A DNA stretch of 64,000 bases from Meconema thalassinum (GCA_946902985.2 OX336389.2:1009019441-1009083440), one strand, 5' to 3'. Shown: positions 24,723-35,614, counted from the stretch's first letter. Numbers and translations: made by a program. Notes: generated by a model from the sequence alone, not told the origin.

Positions 24723-27700
24723 CTATTTCTTGGCTTTCTTCCCACGTGTGCCAGCGGGACCGTTTCCTTTTCTCTTAGTAGTGTGCCCGCCTGTACGTGT
24801 AGGTGTGTGATCTTTACGTGTGTGATATGCCTTCATCCGGCGGGCGTGAATAGTGTCCTTTATGAGTTTCCTCCCATGGCGCACGTTCACTATATAATTT
24901 AGGTCAGATACCTTCCTGCAGACTTTGAAGGGACCTGCCCATCGTGGTAGGAGGAATTCGGACACGTTCTTCTTACGGGCATGATTGGAGACCATGACCA
25001 ATTGCCCGGGTGTGTATTCCACGGTCTTTCTATTCCGGTCGTACCGCTCTTTTTGTTTTTTCTGGGCCTCGGCTATGTTTTTTCTAGCGTCCCTGCGGGC
25101 TATCTGCAAATGCTCTAGCCGAGCCGCATTGTCTGTGTGGGCGTCCTGTGGGATACATATATTGTCTATGGGACTTCTGGGTGTGTATCCGTGCAGTAGG
25201 AAGTGTGGAGAGTGTTTCGTAGCCGTAGATACAGAGGTATTATAACTAAAAGTAATACTTTGCAGGTATTCATCCCAGTCTGTTCCTGCGTCCTCTGTAA
25301 ATTTAGCCAGCGCTATTCCAAGTATTTTGTTCATACTCTCCGTGAGTCCGTTGGTTTGCGGGGAAAAACTCGTGGTAGTGTATGCCTTAATCCTGAGTAT
25401 CTCCAGAAACTGTTGGAGCACTCTCGAGGTGAAAATAGTACCTCTGTCGGATAATAAGGTTTGGAATAGGCCATATCGTGTAATTATGTCAAATAGAAAT
25501 TCGGCTATGCTGTTCGTGTCTGCTTTGGGAACAGCCTTTGTAATCATGTATCGTGTGAGATACTCGGTGGCCACCAGGATATATTTATTACCTTTTTGAC
25601 TTGTGGTAATGGGGCCTTTCACATCTATTCCGACTCTGTGAAATAACTCTCCCACGGGAATTGGGTTGAGTAGTCCATGAGGCTTGCCAGGTCTTGTTTT
25701 GAATCGCTGGCAGGTGTGACATGTCTTGACAAAGGTATCTATGTCGGCCTTCATGTTTACCCAATAGTACTTGTCACGGATTCTAAGGTAAGTTTTATGC
25801 GTACCTAAGTGTGCCCCTGCTAGTGGGCTATTATGGTGTCCGATCATGATATTTTCTCTCAATGATTCCGGAACCGCTATAGGTGCGCTATCGTGCATGG
25901 CTGTGGGCTTAAATTTCAGCACCCCGTCTTTGTCTAGAAAAAATCGCCTAGACATCCGTGCTGTCTTGGAGTCCACTTTATCCAAGTCTTCTAGTGCCAA
26001 TAGAATCTGTTTCAAGTGCGGATCACTTTCTTGCTCCTGTTTGATGTCAACCACCGTCAGGGCAAAGGTGGGCATATCGTCCCAGTCGTGGTCCTTACTG
26101 TCATCCGGGGGATCGGCTACTGGCAGCCTAGACAACCCATCTGCGTCTAGGTGTGTAGCGCCTTTCTTGTGTTTGACCACGAAATCATATTCATACAGGC
26201 GGAATATAAACCTGTTGAGTCGCGAATTTGGGTTTTTAAATTTGTCCCAAAAAAGCAAGCTCGCGTGGTCAGTCACTACCGTGAACTTGATACCATAGAG
26301 GTATACCCTAAAATAGTTCACTCCCCACGAAAATGCCAGCATTTCCCGCTCTGTGGCAGAGTATCTAGTCTCAACGGCCGTTAGCTTCCTGCTAGCATAG
26401 GCGACGGGCCGTTTACGCCCTTCGGTGTCTTCCTGCAATAGGGCCGCCCCCAGCCCATATAGGCTGGCATCCACGTGTAAGAATGTGGGTCTATCACCGT
26501 GGAAGTGTTGCAGTAATGGAGGTGAGGTCAATAGCTGCTTCAGTGTGTTGAAGGCATCTATGTGTTCCTGCGTGATGCTGAAGGGCGTTCTTTCACGTGT
26601 GAGTTCAGTTAGTGGATGGGCGATGTGTGCAAATCTATAGATATGCTTGCGATAGTATGAAGCCAAGCCAATAAAACTGCGCAATTGTTTCAAATTTGTG
26701 GGCATTGGGATGTTCGTTATTGCGTCAGTCTTAGCTGGGTCGGGAATAATGCCCTCCCTATTGACAATATGGCCCAATATGGTAATTTGCTGTCTGGCAA
26801 ATTGACATTTCGCAGGTTTAAGCCTTAGTTTAGCTTCTCTGATCCTTGCGAAAGCCTCCTCCAAATGTACGATGTGTTCGTCAAAAGTGTTGGAGAAGAC
26901 CGTTATGTCATCCACGTACACTAATACGGAACGCCATTTAAGCCCTGAAAATGTCTTATCCACTAGCTTTTGGAAGGTTTGGCTGGCGTTACGGAGACCC
27001 ATTGGTAAACGGGTGTAGGTAAATAGTCCGTTCTCTGTAACGAACGCCAGCTTGTGCCTATCTGGTTCATAGACGGGGATTGAATAGAATCCACTATAGC
27101 AATCCATCGAACTGAACCAGCTAGCTCCACCAAGGGCGTCCAAATAGGTGTCTGCCCTTGGTAGTGGATAACTATCATTTTCGACCAACTTATTGAGCCT
27201 CCTGTAGTCAGTACAAAATCTGTGCGATCCGTCCCTCTTTTTGGTCAGCAGAACTGGAGAGGAGTAGTTAGAAATAACTGGAACAATGACCCCTGCCTCG
27301 AGCATCTCTGAGATTTGGGCATCGATGGCATGTCTCTCCTTCTGGCTCACTCTGAAGGGAGGCTGGTGTACTGGTCGGTCACTAGTGAGTGTGACGTGGT
27401 GTTCAATGAGGTCTGTCACAGCGAGATCCTTCATTGAGTGGGCAAAAATATCTCTGTTGGTCTCTAGGAGCTCCGTGAGCGTTTTATTTTGCTCCGGGGT
27501 CAGGTCCTGCGTGTGGTTCTGGTTGGCCGCCCTATCCGTGTGTGTGTTTGTGTATTGGCTGATAGTGTGCAGTGTAGGGGCCTGATGCTCGTGGTTTTCT
27601 CGCTCCGCTCGAATCCCATCTTTGTTCCTGGTGTATACCATGGGATGTATGGTGAGCCTCTGGTCGTGCTTTAAAAGCATCTGACCACTAGCGAAATTTA

Positions 27701-29068
27701 TGCTAGCCTCATACCTAGCGAGAAAATCCATACCAATTATGGCTGACGCAGAAAGGTGTTCGATAACGAACATGGGGTGCGTTGTGGCAAAATGGTCTAT
27801 CCTAATATGTATGTTTGCCACTCCCATGTTTTCTAACGTCTGAGCATTGGCCGCTACCAGCCGGATGTCCCCCGTGACACCTTGTATTTGCGCCTCGGCA
27901 ATGTGTCGGCTATTAACACAACTTACGGCAGCCCCGGTATCGATTAGGGCCTGCACTCTGTGGCCATTTATGGTGGCGTGTATCGTGAGGGCCGATACCT
28001 GAAATCCACTGCCCTGCACCGCTGTGTTGTGTAAGATGTATGTTGTTGTTGTTGTTGTTGCCGGAGTGACATTTGTGCTGGGGAGGCATGGATCTGTCCG
28101 TTTATCGTACCTAGCACGCTTCGCCTCTCGGCTTACTTCCTGTCCTGAGTACTTTGCCCAGGTCAGCAAAGTGCGTTTGCCAAGTACCTTGCCAGCTCCT
28201 TTAACCGGTCTTGCTGTGAGACTAGGAGTCTGCTGGCGAACGTTTAGTGTATTAATCGTTCCCAGCCTTTGTGTAGTTGTGTTGTTGTTGGTTTCTTCCT
28301 CTCGGGAAGGTGTGTCTGCAAATGTAACCCTGAGCTTGCCCTTGTGACCCCGCCTTTTGTTCCAGGCGGTCGCGAGTTCGACTCCTGTTGCTGGCTTCCC
28401 CATGCCGAGCGAACTCGCGTCATGCGCCTGTGTGTGGTCAATTCCCCCCCTGTGTTGTGGTGAAGGGGGTAGGGTTTTCTGTTGGGAGGGTGTGGGCGTG
28501 TTCTCGGGCTGTTTGCTTCTGATCGTGAGGGGTGTGTAATGTCCCGCCCTAGGGTTTCCTGTGAAAAGTACGTGTAGGTCCCTATTGAATCCCGCAGTTG
28601 AGAATAGCGGAGGCGAGTGCACATCCGTGTATACATGGATGTTGGCTTTGAGCACCTTGCCGAGAGCGGTTACCTCTACGGCACTGCCATAGGTGCCGTC
28701 CTTGCCCATGTGTTTTCGGTAATCCGCCCCGGTCTGGAATGGGTTCTCCCGCTCGTCCGACACAAAGTCCCGGTACTCTTTCCAGTTGGCCAGGATATGT
28801 TTGACCGTTTTCTGTCTGTAGTCCCCATGATAATCCTCGGTATTCCGGATTAGAAAGCTCATGGCCCTAAACAGACAGTTGCCGTCTCCTTGCACGGGGT
28901 GTGTTTGGAAACGGTCCGGGGGCGGATCGTCAGCCTTAGCTTTAGCTGGCTGCTTCTTCCCCTTACTCTTACGGGTTTTCTTGGGGGAAGGGCCTTTCTT
29001 GTGCTGTGTTGGGGGAGGAACCTCAGCTGCTTCATCAGCTAGCCGAACCTCCCCGTCTAGGCGTTTTT
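24723..29068 (-). CDS. pol: Gypsy Pol polyprotein with N-terminal OTU protease domain
   Basis: The 1390-codon open frame (counted from 28895) extends upstream without a stop to the gag end, where it is entered by a -1 frameshift. An OTU-type cysteine protease domain covers residues 1-125 (GDGNCLFRAMS with the nucleophile Cys, and GHYTPL with the His). Next are the aspartic protease (LIDTGAAVSC, about 316), RT (LPMGLRNASQTF and YVDD, about 659) and RNase H (HVDASLYGLGAAL, about 808). The integrase has an HHCC zinc region and the D,D35E triad in GIDVKGP, LSDRGTIF and LTESMNK (about 1088-1186). A linker rich in Lys and Pro precedes the OTU domain. No break is seen, so the protein could be functional. 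Confidence 0.93.
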
Positions 29069-29069
29069 T
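29012..29069 (-). promoter_or_regulatory. -1 programmed ribosomal frameshift signal, gag/pol
   Basis: On the minus strand the heptamer A AAA AAC (29069-29063), in register with the gag frame, lies two codons before the gag stop (29059-29057). After an 8-nt spacer comes a 7-bp GC-rich stem, GGGGAGG with CCTCCCC (29054-29048 paired with 29018-29012). Its loop contains a further AGCTG/CAGCT helix. This matches the known layout of retroviral -1 frameshift sites. The -1 shift enters the pol frame, which is open from here. Confidence 0.85.
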
Positions 29070-31252
29070 GAAAATGTGGGTGTACGCCTACCTGTACTGT
29101 ATGTGCGCCCCCCCTCGGGGTGGCTGCGCCAAATCCCCGTTTGCGGTGTGTAAGTAGGTGTAGGGAGTATTGCCCCCCTGTCTGTCCGGCGGGGTGCTTC
29201 ATCCCTGAACTCCCTCGGGTATTCGTCTGGGAGGGGGTAGTGTTCCGGGCCCTTCGTGTGTTTGTCTATGTTGTCCCTTTCTCTAGTGGGTTTTCTTCCT
29301 TGTCGGTTATTGCCTTGTTGTCCGTTATTCTGTCTCCGCCAGGGTGGGGTGTATGTCTGCTGCTGTTGGGGCGGGTGTTCCCGTCGGTTCCCCTTTTCCC
29401 TATATTGGTCAGCTGCATACCCCTGTCTGGTCGAGGGTGGGTTTTCTCGCTGTTCCCATTTTCCCTTGTACTGCGGGGCCGCATAGCCTTGGCTGCGTGG
29501 GGGCGGGTTCTCCCGATATTCCACATTTCCCCTGTACTGCGGGGCTGCATAACCTCGGCTGCGTGGGGGCGGGTTCTCCCGATATTCCACATTTCCCCTG
29601 TACTGCGGGGCTGCATAACCTTGGCTGCGTGGGGGCGGGTTCTCCCGATATTCCCCATTTCCCCTGTACTGCGGGGCTGCATAACCTTGGCTGCGTGGGG
29701 GCGGGCTGTTTCGTCGGGGGATGTCGTGGTCGTACTCCTCAGGGTAGTACTCCCGTGTGTACGGAGATGGTGAACGCCTTGAGGGGTATGTCGGCTCTGT
29801 GTCCGTGTATGCTATCGGTGAGTACCGCGGAGGGTAGTGTGGCCTATCCTGTGGGGGAGGTGTTGTTGGCCGCTGTGGAGGGTAGTAATTTTCTTCCCTC
29901 CCGTAGCGTCTCCTCTCCGTGTACCCCCTGTCCCTCTCAGTATGATAGTGTTCTCGTGTGTCTGCTTGCTCATCCCTTGGCGGCCTTTCACCCGCTTGGA
30001 TGGCAGCTATAGTCAGTTTCTCCATCCTGTCCACTAATTCGTCCATTTTTGCGCTAGTGTCGTCCATCTGAGTTTGGAAGTGCAGATCCACGGCTTTTTC
30101 CGTAGCCTTTTCCGTGATCTTTCTCCCCTCCTCTATGGTCTTTATGTTATTCAACATATGTTGGACCGTGAGGTTGTTCATAATGCATAGCTTTTCTACT
30201 ATGGCTGGTCTGAGGCCCTGCATTAACAGCTTGACTTTCTGTTTGTTTGTCATTGCTGCATTGTACTTTTCGCACATTATCAATTTAACATTGATGTATG
30301 CCTGGGCGCTCTCTTTGGGTCCCTGTGACCTCTGTCTGATCTGGTCATAGAGATCGTCATCGTCTGGTATGAGCTGGAACTCCTCCTTTAAGAGTAAAGC
30401 GGTTTCCTCCCATGTGGCAGCTTCTAGTGTGTCCTCATGGAGCTCATACCTCGTCATGGCCGCCTTCGTGAGGTAAGCAGGAAGGAGCCGTTTTCTAACT
30501 TCCTCGCTCCAACCATTGATCCGTGCCGTTCTATTGAAGGCCTTGAGGTATTCCTCGGGATCCTGGCCTTCCCCCGTGAACTTTGTGGGGTGGATCATGG
30601 GGTACTCAGTGTGTCTATTCATGTCGTTCTCGTGTGAGTTTCGTTGGCTGTGTGTCGAGGTGTTTGGGCTGTTTAGAGGGGAATTAGCCTCGCTTCCCGT
30701 GTACGACACCTGTGTTACGTTACCAGGTGGCTCGTCACCTGATATGTCTGTACGTATGGCTGGTGTGTTGTCGTACTGTGTGGATTCGACTATGTGTACG
30801 GTTCTGTCTAAATCCTGTTTTACTGTCCCCAAAATAGTGTGGATGTCAAGAACCGCTTCTGTCGCGTGACTATTGTCTTTAATAGTGTCTGTTTCTAATA
30901 GCTCTGCAATGCGCTCGAGCAGGTTACTGGCTTTCTGCTCCGTGATCTGTAGTTGCTGCAATAATAGGGGATGGAGTGTTGGCAGGCAATCTACCTCACT
31001 ATCGCTGGATACCGGCGACTCGTGTGTGTATTCACTGGCCTGGGACCGTGTAAAATGTATAACCTGTGCTGCAGCGGCAGGGTGTTGAGCACGGATCTGT
31101 GCTGTGTGGAATTCAAGGTCCCTGAGAAGTTGTACTGCAGTCTGGTCAGTTATTAAGTCACTGTTCTTAATCTTTAGCTTCGGCAGGAGTGGAGTTGTAC
31201 TAGCCGACAAATGGTGTGCAAAGTCTCTTAATGTAGTTCTAAATGTGGACAT
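29057..31252 (-). CDS. gag: Gypsy Gag protein
   Basis: The frame is intact, 731 codons. Residues about 230-400 have the retrotransposon Gag fold signature (YPMIHPTKFTGEGQDPEEYL, then ATWEETALLLKEEFQLI). The C-terminal third is Pro/Arg/Tyr-rich with four 22-residue repeats and no CCHC zinc knuckle. The N-terminus looks coiled-coil-like. Gag assembles the particle and binds the RNA; basic repeats may replace the missing zinc knuckle. It is followed by the frameshift signal into pol. Confidence 0.88.
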   Translation of the reverse strand: MSTFRTTLRDFAHHLSASTTPLLPKLKIKNSDLITDQTAVQLLRDLEFHTAQIRAQHPAAAAQVIHFTRSQASEYTHESPVSSDSEVDCLPTLHPLLLQQLQITEQKASNLLERIAELLETDTIKDNSHATEAVLDIHTILGTVKQDLDRTVHIVESTQYDNTPAIRTDISGDEPPGNVTQVSYTGSEANSPLNSPNTSTHSQRNSHENDMNRHTEYPMIHPTKFTGEGQDPEEYLKAFNRTARINGWSEEVRKRLLPAYLTKAAMTRYELHEDTLEAATWEETALLLKEEFQLIPDDDDLYDQIRQRSQGPKESAQAYINVKLIMCEKYNAAMTNKQKVKLLMQGLRPAIVEKLCIMNNLTVQHMLNNIKTIEEGRKITEKATEKAVDLHFQTQMDDTSAKMDELVDRMEKLTIAAIQAGERPPRDEQADTREHYHTERDRGYTERRRYGREENYYPPQRPTTPPPQDRPHYPPRYSPIAYTDTEPTYPSRRSPSPYTREYYPEEYDHDIPRRNSPPPRSQGYAAPQYRGNGEYRENPPPRSQGYAAPQYRGNVEYRENPPPRSRGYAAPQYRGNVEYRENPPPRSQGYAAPQYKGKWEQRENPPSTRQGYAADQYREKGNRREHPPQQQQTYTPPWRRQNNGQQGNNRQGRKPTRERDNIDKHTKGPEHYPLPDEYPREFRDEAPRRTDRGAILPTPTYTPQTGIWRSHPEGGRTYSTGRRTPTFSKNA
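29440..29705 (-). repeat. Four 66-bp in-frame repeats in gag
   Basis: The period is exactly 66 bp (tactgcgggg recurs at 29469, 29535, 29601 and 29667), encoding four 22-residue units of the type NPPPRSQGYAAPQYRGN. A fifth, diverged unit (STRQGYAADQYREKGNRREH) follows toward the C-terminus. The exact multiple of three keeps gag open. Confidence 0.9.
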
Positions 31253-31452
31253 TTAATAATAATAAAAAAATGTGTGACGCAATATGAGGTTAAAATTTTT
31301 TTTTTCTATTTGCTTGGCTTTTTGCGGTATGGAAGGGGTCGTTTTTCCTACGAGGGCTCGTTGATTGAGTCCCGTTCTACTGTGCGTAGGATGGCGCCTC
31401 CACCAGTGTTTTAGATCCCTTATTTGGGGGTGGATCTAAAAGGGAGAGTTGT

Positions 31453-32267
31453 TGTATTAATTTATAAGGTGGTGCCTAAAAGGGTAGCTTCCCTTGTCAG
31501 GGTAAGCTGACCAGTGTAGAGTGTTGTGGTGTGCTAGGAACTAGGGGGCGTTCCTATAAATAATGTGGTAGCGTTTGAAGGGATGGGACCCACTGCAAAG
31601 GGTCGCTGTACTGGTCGCTCAGCTGACTGCTTATTACGTAATTGAGTCTGCTTGTATCAGCTGAGTGGCACGCGCTGCTCGCTTGCAGCCGGGCCGGCTC
31701 GGGGAATACAAAAGTACTTAAGTTGGCGCTAATAGACTGCTGTCTGTCACGTCTTTACGTGACGGGAATAAGGAAGGGCGTTGGGATGTAAAGAGGCGTA
31801 TAACAGTAATGCTAGTGTAGAGTGTGGACCAAGTGTTTTATTGGTCTGTGATTCTGATAGTGAGTCCCTTGTAGGGAATGAAATTAGGTTCACAATGTAT
31901 TAACAAGTGTTGGGTTACGGGTTACAAAGTAGGAATTCTGAACACGATTGACTGACTCACCTCGGTTGACACCAGCGTAGCTTCGGCCGTCTCGATGGAG
32001 CACTGACAATGGAGAGAGAGTTTGACCTCATTAGGACGTCTTCTTATACCTTCTGACGCCCTGCTGTCAGCAATGTATTGGCCCAGTTAGTACTATGTCG
32101 CTGAGTGTAATGATTACGTAAGGCTTGAGCTGCTTTATGGAGTAGCAAGCTGTCCTTACGGTATTAATGGATGTTGCCCCGGCTTTCCAAGAGTTGCCAT
32201 TTAGGGGATTTAGCCAGATGCCGGGGGGATGGTCTCCAAGGGGTGCATACCCCTGGGATACTGTACA
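31453..32267 (-). repeat. Gypsy 5' LTR
   Basis: It is the same length as, and by eye identical to, 18751-19565. Its outer edge joins ataaggttacaaac of the RTE LINE (32268 onward), whereas the other LTR's outer edge joins SINE sequence. The two flanks therefore do not share a short TSD. Confidence 0.93.
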
Positions 32268-33061
32268 ATAAGGTTACAAACAAAGAGGTATTAAGACGAG
32301 TGGGAGAGGAGAGACGTTTCTGGCGACTGCTAATGAAGAGAAGAGATAGGTTGATAGGACACATACTAAGACACCCAGGAATAGCAAGCTTAGTTATGGA
32401 AGGAAGGGTCGAGGACAAGAACTGTAGGGGTAGACCAAGGTTAGAATATGTTAAACAAATTTCCTCAGATGTAGGGTGTGGTAGCTATGTAGAGATGAAA
32501 CGATTAGCTCAGGACAGGGAGGCATGGAGAGCTGCATCAAACCAGTCAAAAGACTGAAGACTCAAACAACAACAACAACAACAACAAAGACCTTAAAAGA
32601 TTACGAGAAAGTTGACAAGTTGATTTCCAATGCGGCTTTAAACAAGTTCAGTCAACACTTGTGGTACTTGTCAGAGGAAATAGCCATCCTTTCAATTTTT
32701 GATGATGAAGTTGATGAGCAGACCATAGGAAACATTGTAGAAAACTTACAAAAAGAAAGCTTTGGTCATACCGGAAAGAGATATGTTCCTTCGAAAGAAG
32801 AGATGTCTGGCTCTCTATATGGTACGTATTAGACTAGCAGTAAGCCTCCGTGGCTTAGGCGGCCACTCCATGTGAGATCTGTGCTGGACAAAGCGGAGGT
32901 AGACAGGTTTTTCTCCGGGTACTCCGGTTTTCCCTGTCAAAATTTCATTCCAGCAACACTCTCCCCTATCATTTCATTTCATCTGTCATTCATTTAATCA
33001 TTGCCCCAGAGGAGTGCGTCAGGCCTCGGCAGCCGGCACAGTTCATATCCTCGCCGCTAGA
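32268..33061 (+). repeat. Right copy of the duplicated flank (794 bp)
   Basis: It matches 17963-18750: the RTE 3' end, (CAA)n tail, hAT-like exon and SINE. Differences seen are two substitutions in the LINE part (gttggtagg/gttgatagg and cagattt/caaattt) and two additional CAA units. Beyond 33061 the SINE continues to its natural end, so this side is the one continuous with the original locus. Confidence 0.92.
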
Positions 33062-33129
33062 TGGGGGCTTCATTCATTCCATTCCTGACCCGGTCGGAGA
33101 CTGGAAGCAGGCTGTGGATTTTCATTTTC
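32842..33129 (+). mobile_element. Complete SINE with 14-bp TSD
   Basis: The SINE is 288 bp, bounded by ATTAGACTAGCAGT at 32828-32841 and 33130-33143. The body contains tccgggtactccggttttcc and the tail ggctgtggattttcatttt. It is inserted next to the end of the hAT-like exon, possibly in its intron. Confidence 0.9.
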
Positions 33130-33256
33130 ATTAGACTAGCAGTGTTTAATCTGGTATTTAATTTAGAACTTATTTGTTTTATTTATAGGCACTACAAGTA
33201 TTTTTAATCTTGTTTCAGGTAAATCTTTGAGTGATTTTGTTTCTGTCAAAAGTAAA

Positions 33257-33453
33257 TGTTAGTTTTAATGTAAATCTTTATTTATCAAGTGAGAAATACA
33301 ATACAAAATACAAATCATCTTTTGAGACGCTTGTCACATGTCACGCGAACACGCACAGACTTTGCACTGACTCGTCTTTTGTTCTCTTCTTTATTGTACA
33401 TGTATATTTCACCAGGTGGCGCTACTGTGCTATTTTTCTTTCAAATATTAACA
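33257..33453 (-). repeat. Copia-1 3' LTR (197 bp)
   Basis: It runs from TGTTAGTTTTAATG to CAAATATTAACA on the plus strand and pairs with 39064-39248. Confidence 0.92.
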
Positions 33454-34151
33454 CTTCCTCCAAAGAAAAATCAAATACAAATAAGCAAGATGAACTATTG
33501 AACTCTTTTCAGCCTCTAAGATGTCATCTTCTGCACGCCAATCCTCTCAAGCAGTATCTCGAATCTGACCCTCTCCAGTGGTTTAGTTAGAAGATCAGCT
33601 AATTGATTGGTCCCGTCGATGTGCTCCAGCTCAAGGTCTCCGTCCAAAAATCTTTCCCTCACATAGAAATGACGTACCTCAATATGCTTGGATTTTCGAT
33701 GGTACTCCGGATTTTTAGCCAATTTAACTGCACCAGCATTGTCGATGTAAAGCGTAGGAGGTTTGTCAGCAGTTCCCAGTAATTCAGAAAACAGTCTTTT
33801 CAGCCAAATCAACTCCTTTGCTCCTTCACTTGCAGACACAATTTCTGCTTCAGTTGTCGATGTTGACACAGACTTCTGTAACTGACTTCTCCACGATACA
33901 GCTCCATGATTGTAGGTCGAAATGACACCCGTCGTTGAACGTCTCGTCCTCTTGTCACCGGCGTAGTCAGCATCACTGTAGACCTTCAAAACGTCCTCTT
34001 TCCTATAGACGATTCCATGGCTCCCTGTGTTCTTTAAATATCGAAATATCCGTTTCACTTGACTCCAGTCTTGAACTGTAGGATTCTCCATGGCTCGAGC
34101 AGCTTTGTTGACCGCGAATGCGATATCTGGACGTGTAGCTGTAGTCAGGTA

Positions 34152-35614
34152 CACATCAAAAAAAGTTTTGCATCACCTCGGTTCCCAGATCTCCGGCATA
34201 TAGACGTTGACTGTGTATATTGTATCAAAGATACAGTCCCTTTGACTGTTCATAGATGTCACTAAAACTGCTCAAAGATGTAAACAACCATGCATGAGCA
34301 GGGCCTATTAGACAGAGGGGGTACGACAGCCGATCAGTTCCAGTCATTCCACCAGGACGAAGGTACGCTGCTCATGTTGTCTGTAGTTCTACCATGCCTA
34401 GAAGGTCAATACCGCAGTTCGATCGCGTCCGCATTGTTACTTTGTGTCAAGAAGGGCTCTCAACAAGGGAAGTTTCCAGGCGTCTCAGAGTGAACCAAAG
34501 CGATGTTGTTCGGACATGGAGGAGGTACAGAGATACAGGAACTGTCGATGACAGGCCTCGCTCAGGCCGCCCAAGGGCTACTACTGTAGTGGATGACCGC
34601 TACTTACGGATTGCCGCTCGGAGGAACCCTGACTGCAATGCCACCATGTTGAATAATGCGTTTCGTTCAGCCACAGGACGTCGTGTTTCAACTCAAACTG
34701 TGCGCAATAGGCTGCATGATGCGCAACTTCACTCCCGACGTCCATGGCGAGGTCCAGCTTTACAACCCCGACACCATGCAGCGCGGTACAGATGGGCCCA
34801 ACAACATGCTGAATGGACCCCACAGAATTGGCATCACGTTCTCTTCACCGATGAGTGTCGCATATGCCTTCAACCAGACAATCGTCGGAGACGTGTTTGG
34901 AGGCACCCTGGTCAGGCTGAACGTCTTAGACACACTGTCCAGCGAGTGCAGCAAGGTGGTGGTTCCCTGATGTTTTGGGGTGGCATTATGTGGGGCCGAC
35001 GTACGCCACTGGTGGTCATGGAAGGCTCCGAAACGGCTTTACGATACCTGAATGACATCCTCCGACCCATAGTGCACCCATATCGGCAGAATATTGGAGA
35101 GGCATTTGTCTTCATGGACGACAATTCTCGACCTCATCGTGCACATCTTGTGAATGCGTTCCTTCAAGATAACGACATCGCTCGACTACAGTGGCCAGCA
35201 TGTTCGCCAGACATGAACCCTATCGAACATGCCTGGGATATGTTGAAAAGGGCTGTTTATGGACGTCTTGACCCACCAACCACTCTGAGAGATTTACGCC
35301 GAATTGTCGTTGAGGAGTGGGACAATTTGGACCAACAGTGTCTTGATGAACTTGTGGATAGTATGCCACGACGAATACAGGCATGCATCAATGCAAGAGG
35401 ACGTGCTACTGGGTATTAGAGGTAGTGGTGTGTACTGCAATCTGGACCACAAATGCTGAAAGTCTAGCTGTATGATGGTACAACATGCAATGTGTGGGTC
35501 TCATGAGCAATAAAACGAGCTGAAATGTTGTTTGTGTTGATCTCTATTCCCTTTGTATTTAAAGGTTCCGGAACTCTTGGAACCGAGGTGATGCAAAACT
35601 TTTTTTGATGTGTG
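34152..35614 (+). mobile_element. Tc1-like DNA transposon, intact
   Basis: The terminal inverted repeats start CACATCAAAAAAAGTTTTGC and extend at least 32 bp. The right end has an extra CA. A TA target duplication flanks it (34150-34151 and 35615-35616). It lies inside the copia RT coding region, which is otherwise continuous across it. It is 1463 bp long and carries one uninterrupted transposase gene. Confidence 0.94.
34394..35419 (+). CDS. Tc1-family transposase (DD34E)
   Basis: The frame has 341 codons without breaks. The N-terminal paired-like helix-turn-helix DNA-binding region includes LCQEGLSTREVSRRLRVNQS and a GRPRATT linker hook. The catalytic residues are in FTDECR, FMDDNSRPHRAH and NPIEHAWD; 34 residues separate the second Asp and the Glu, the Tc1 signature. 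The transposase excises the element and reinserts it at TA. Length, frame and ends are all as in active elements, so activity is plausible though untested. Confidence 0.95.
   Translation: MPRRSIPQFDRVRIVTLCQEGLSTREVSRRLRVNQSDVVRTWRRYRDTGTVDDRPRSGRPRATTVVDDRYLRIAARRNPDCNATMLNNAFRSATGRRVSTQTVRNRLHDAQLHSRRPWRGPALQPRHHAARYRWAQQHAEWTPQNWHHVLFTDECRICLQPDNRRRRVWRHPGQAERLRHTVQRVQQGGGSLMFWGGIMWGRRTPLVVMEGSETALRYLNDILRPIVHPYRQNIGEAFVFMDDNSRPHRAHLVNAFLQDNDIARLQWPACSPDMNPIEHAWDMLKRAVYGRLDPPTTLRDLRRIVVEEWDNLDQQCLDELVDSMPRRIQACINARGRATGY

Larger units (their letters stand above)
18751..32267 (-). mobile_element. Full-length gypsy (Ty3-type) LTR retrotransposon with an OTU domain
   Basis: The element is 13.5 kb and transcribed on the minus strand. 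Two 815-bp LTRs bound gag (31252-29057), pol (about 29068-24723, in the -1 frame) and 5.1 kb of non-coding sequence before the 3' LTR. Domain order Gag, OTU, protease, RT, RNase H, integrase is that of gypsy/Metaviridae. Intact frames and LTRs that look identical along their length indicate a recent insertion. The expected short TSD is absent; instead about 790 bp of flank is duplicated. The tRNA primer site could not be identified with confidence. Confidence 0.92.

Noticed and set aside
29120..30012. Long plus-strand open frames (217 and 222 codons) opposite gypsy gag, and others opposite pol
   Set aside because: They lie antisense to clear Gag and Pol coding regions, have repetitive Cys/Gly/Val-rich translations that mirror the 66-bp repeat, and show no domain. 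They are shadows of the real genes.
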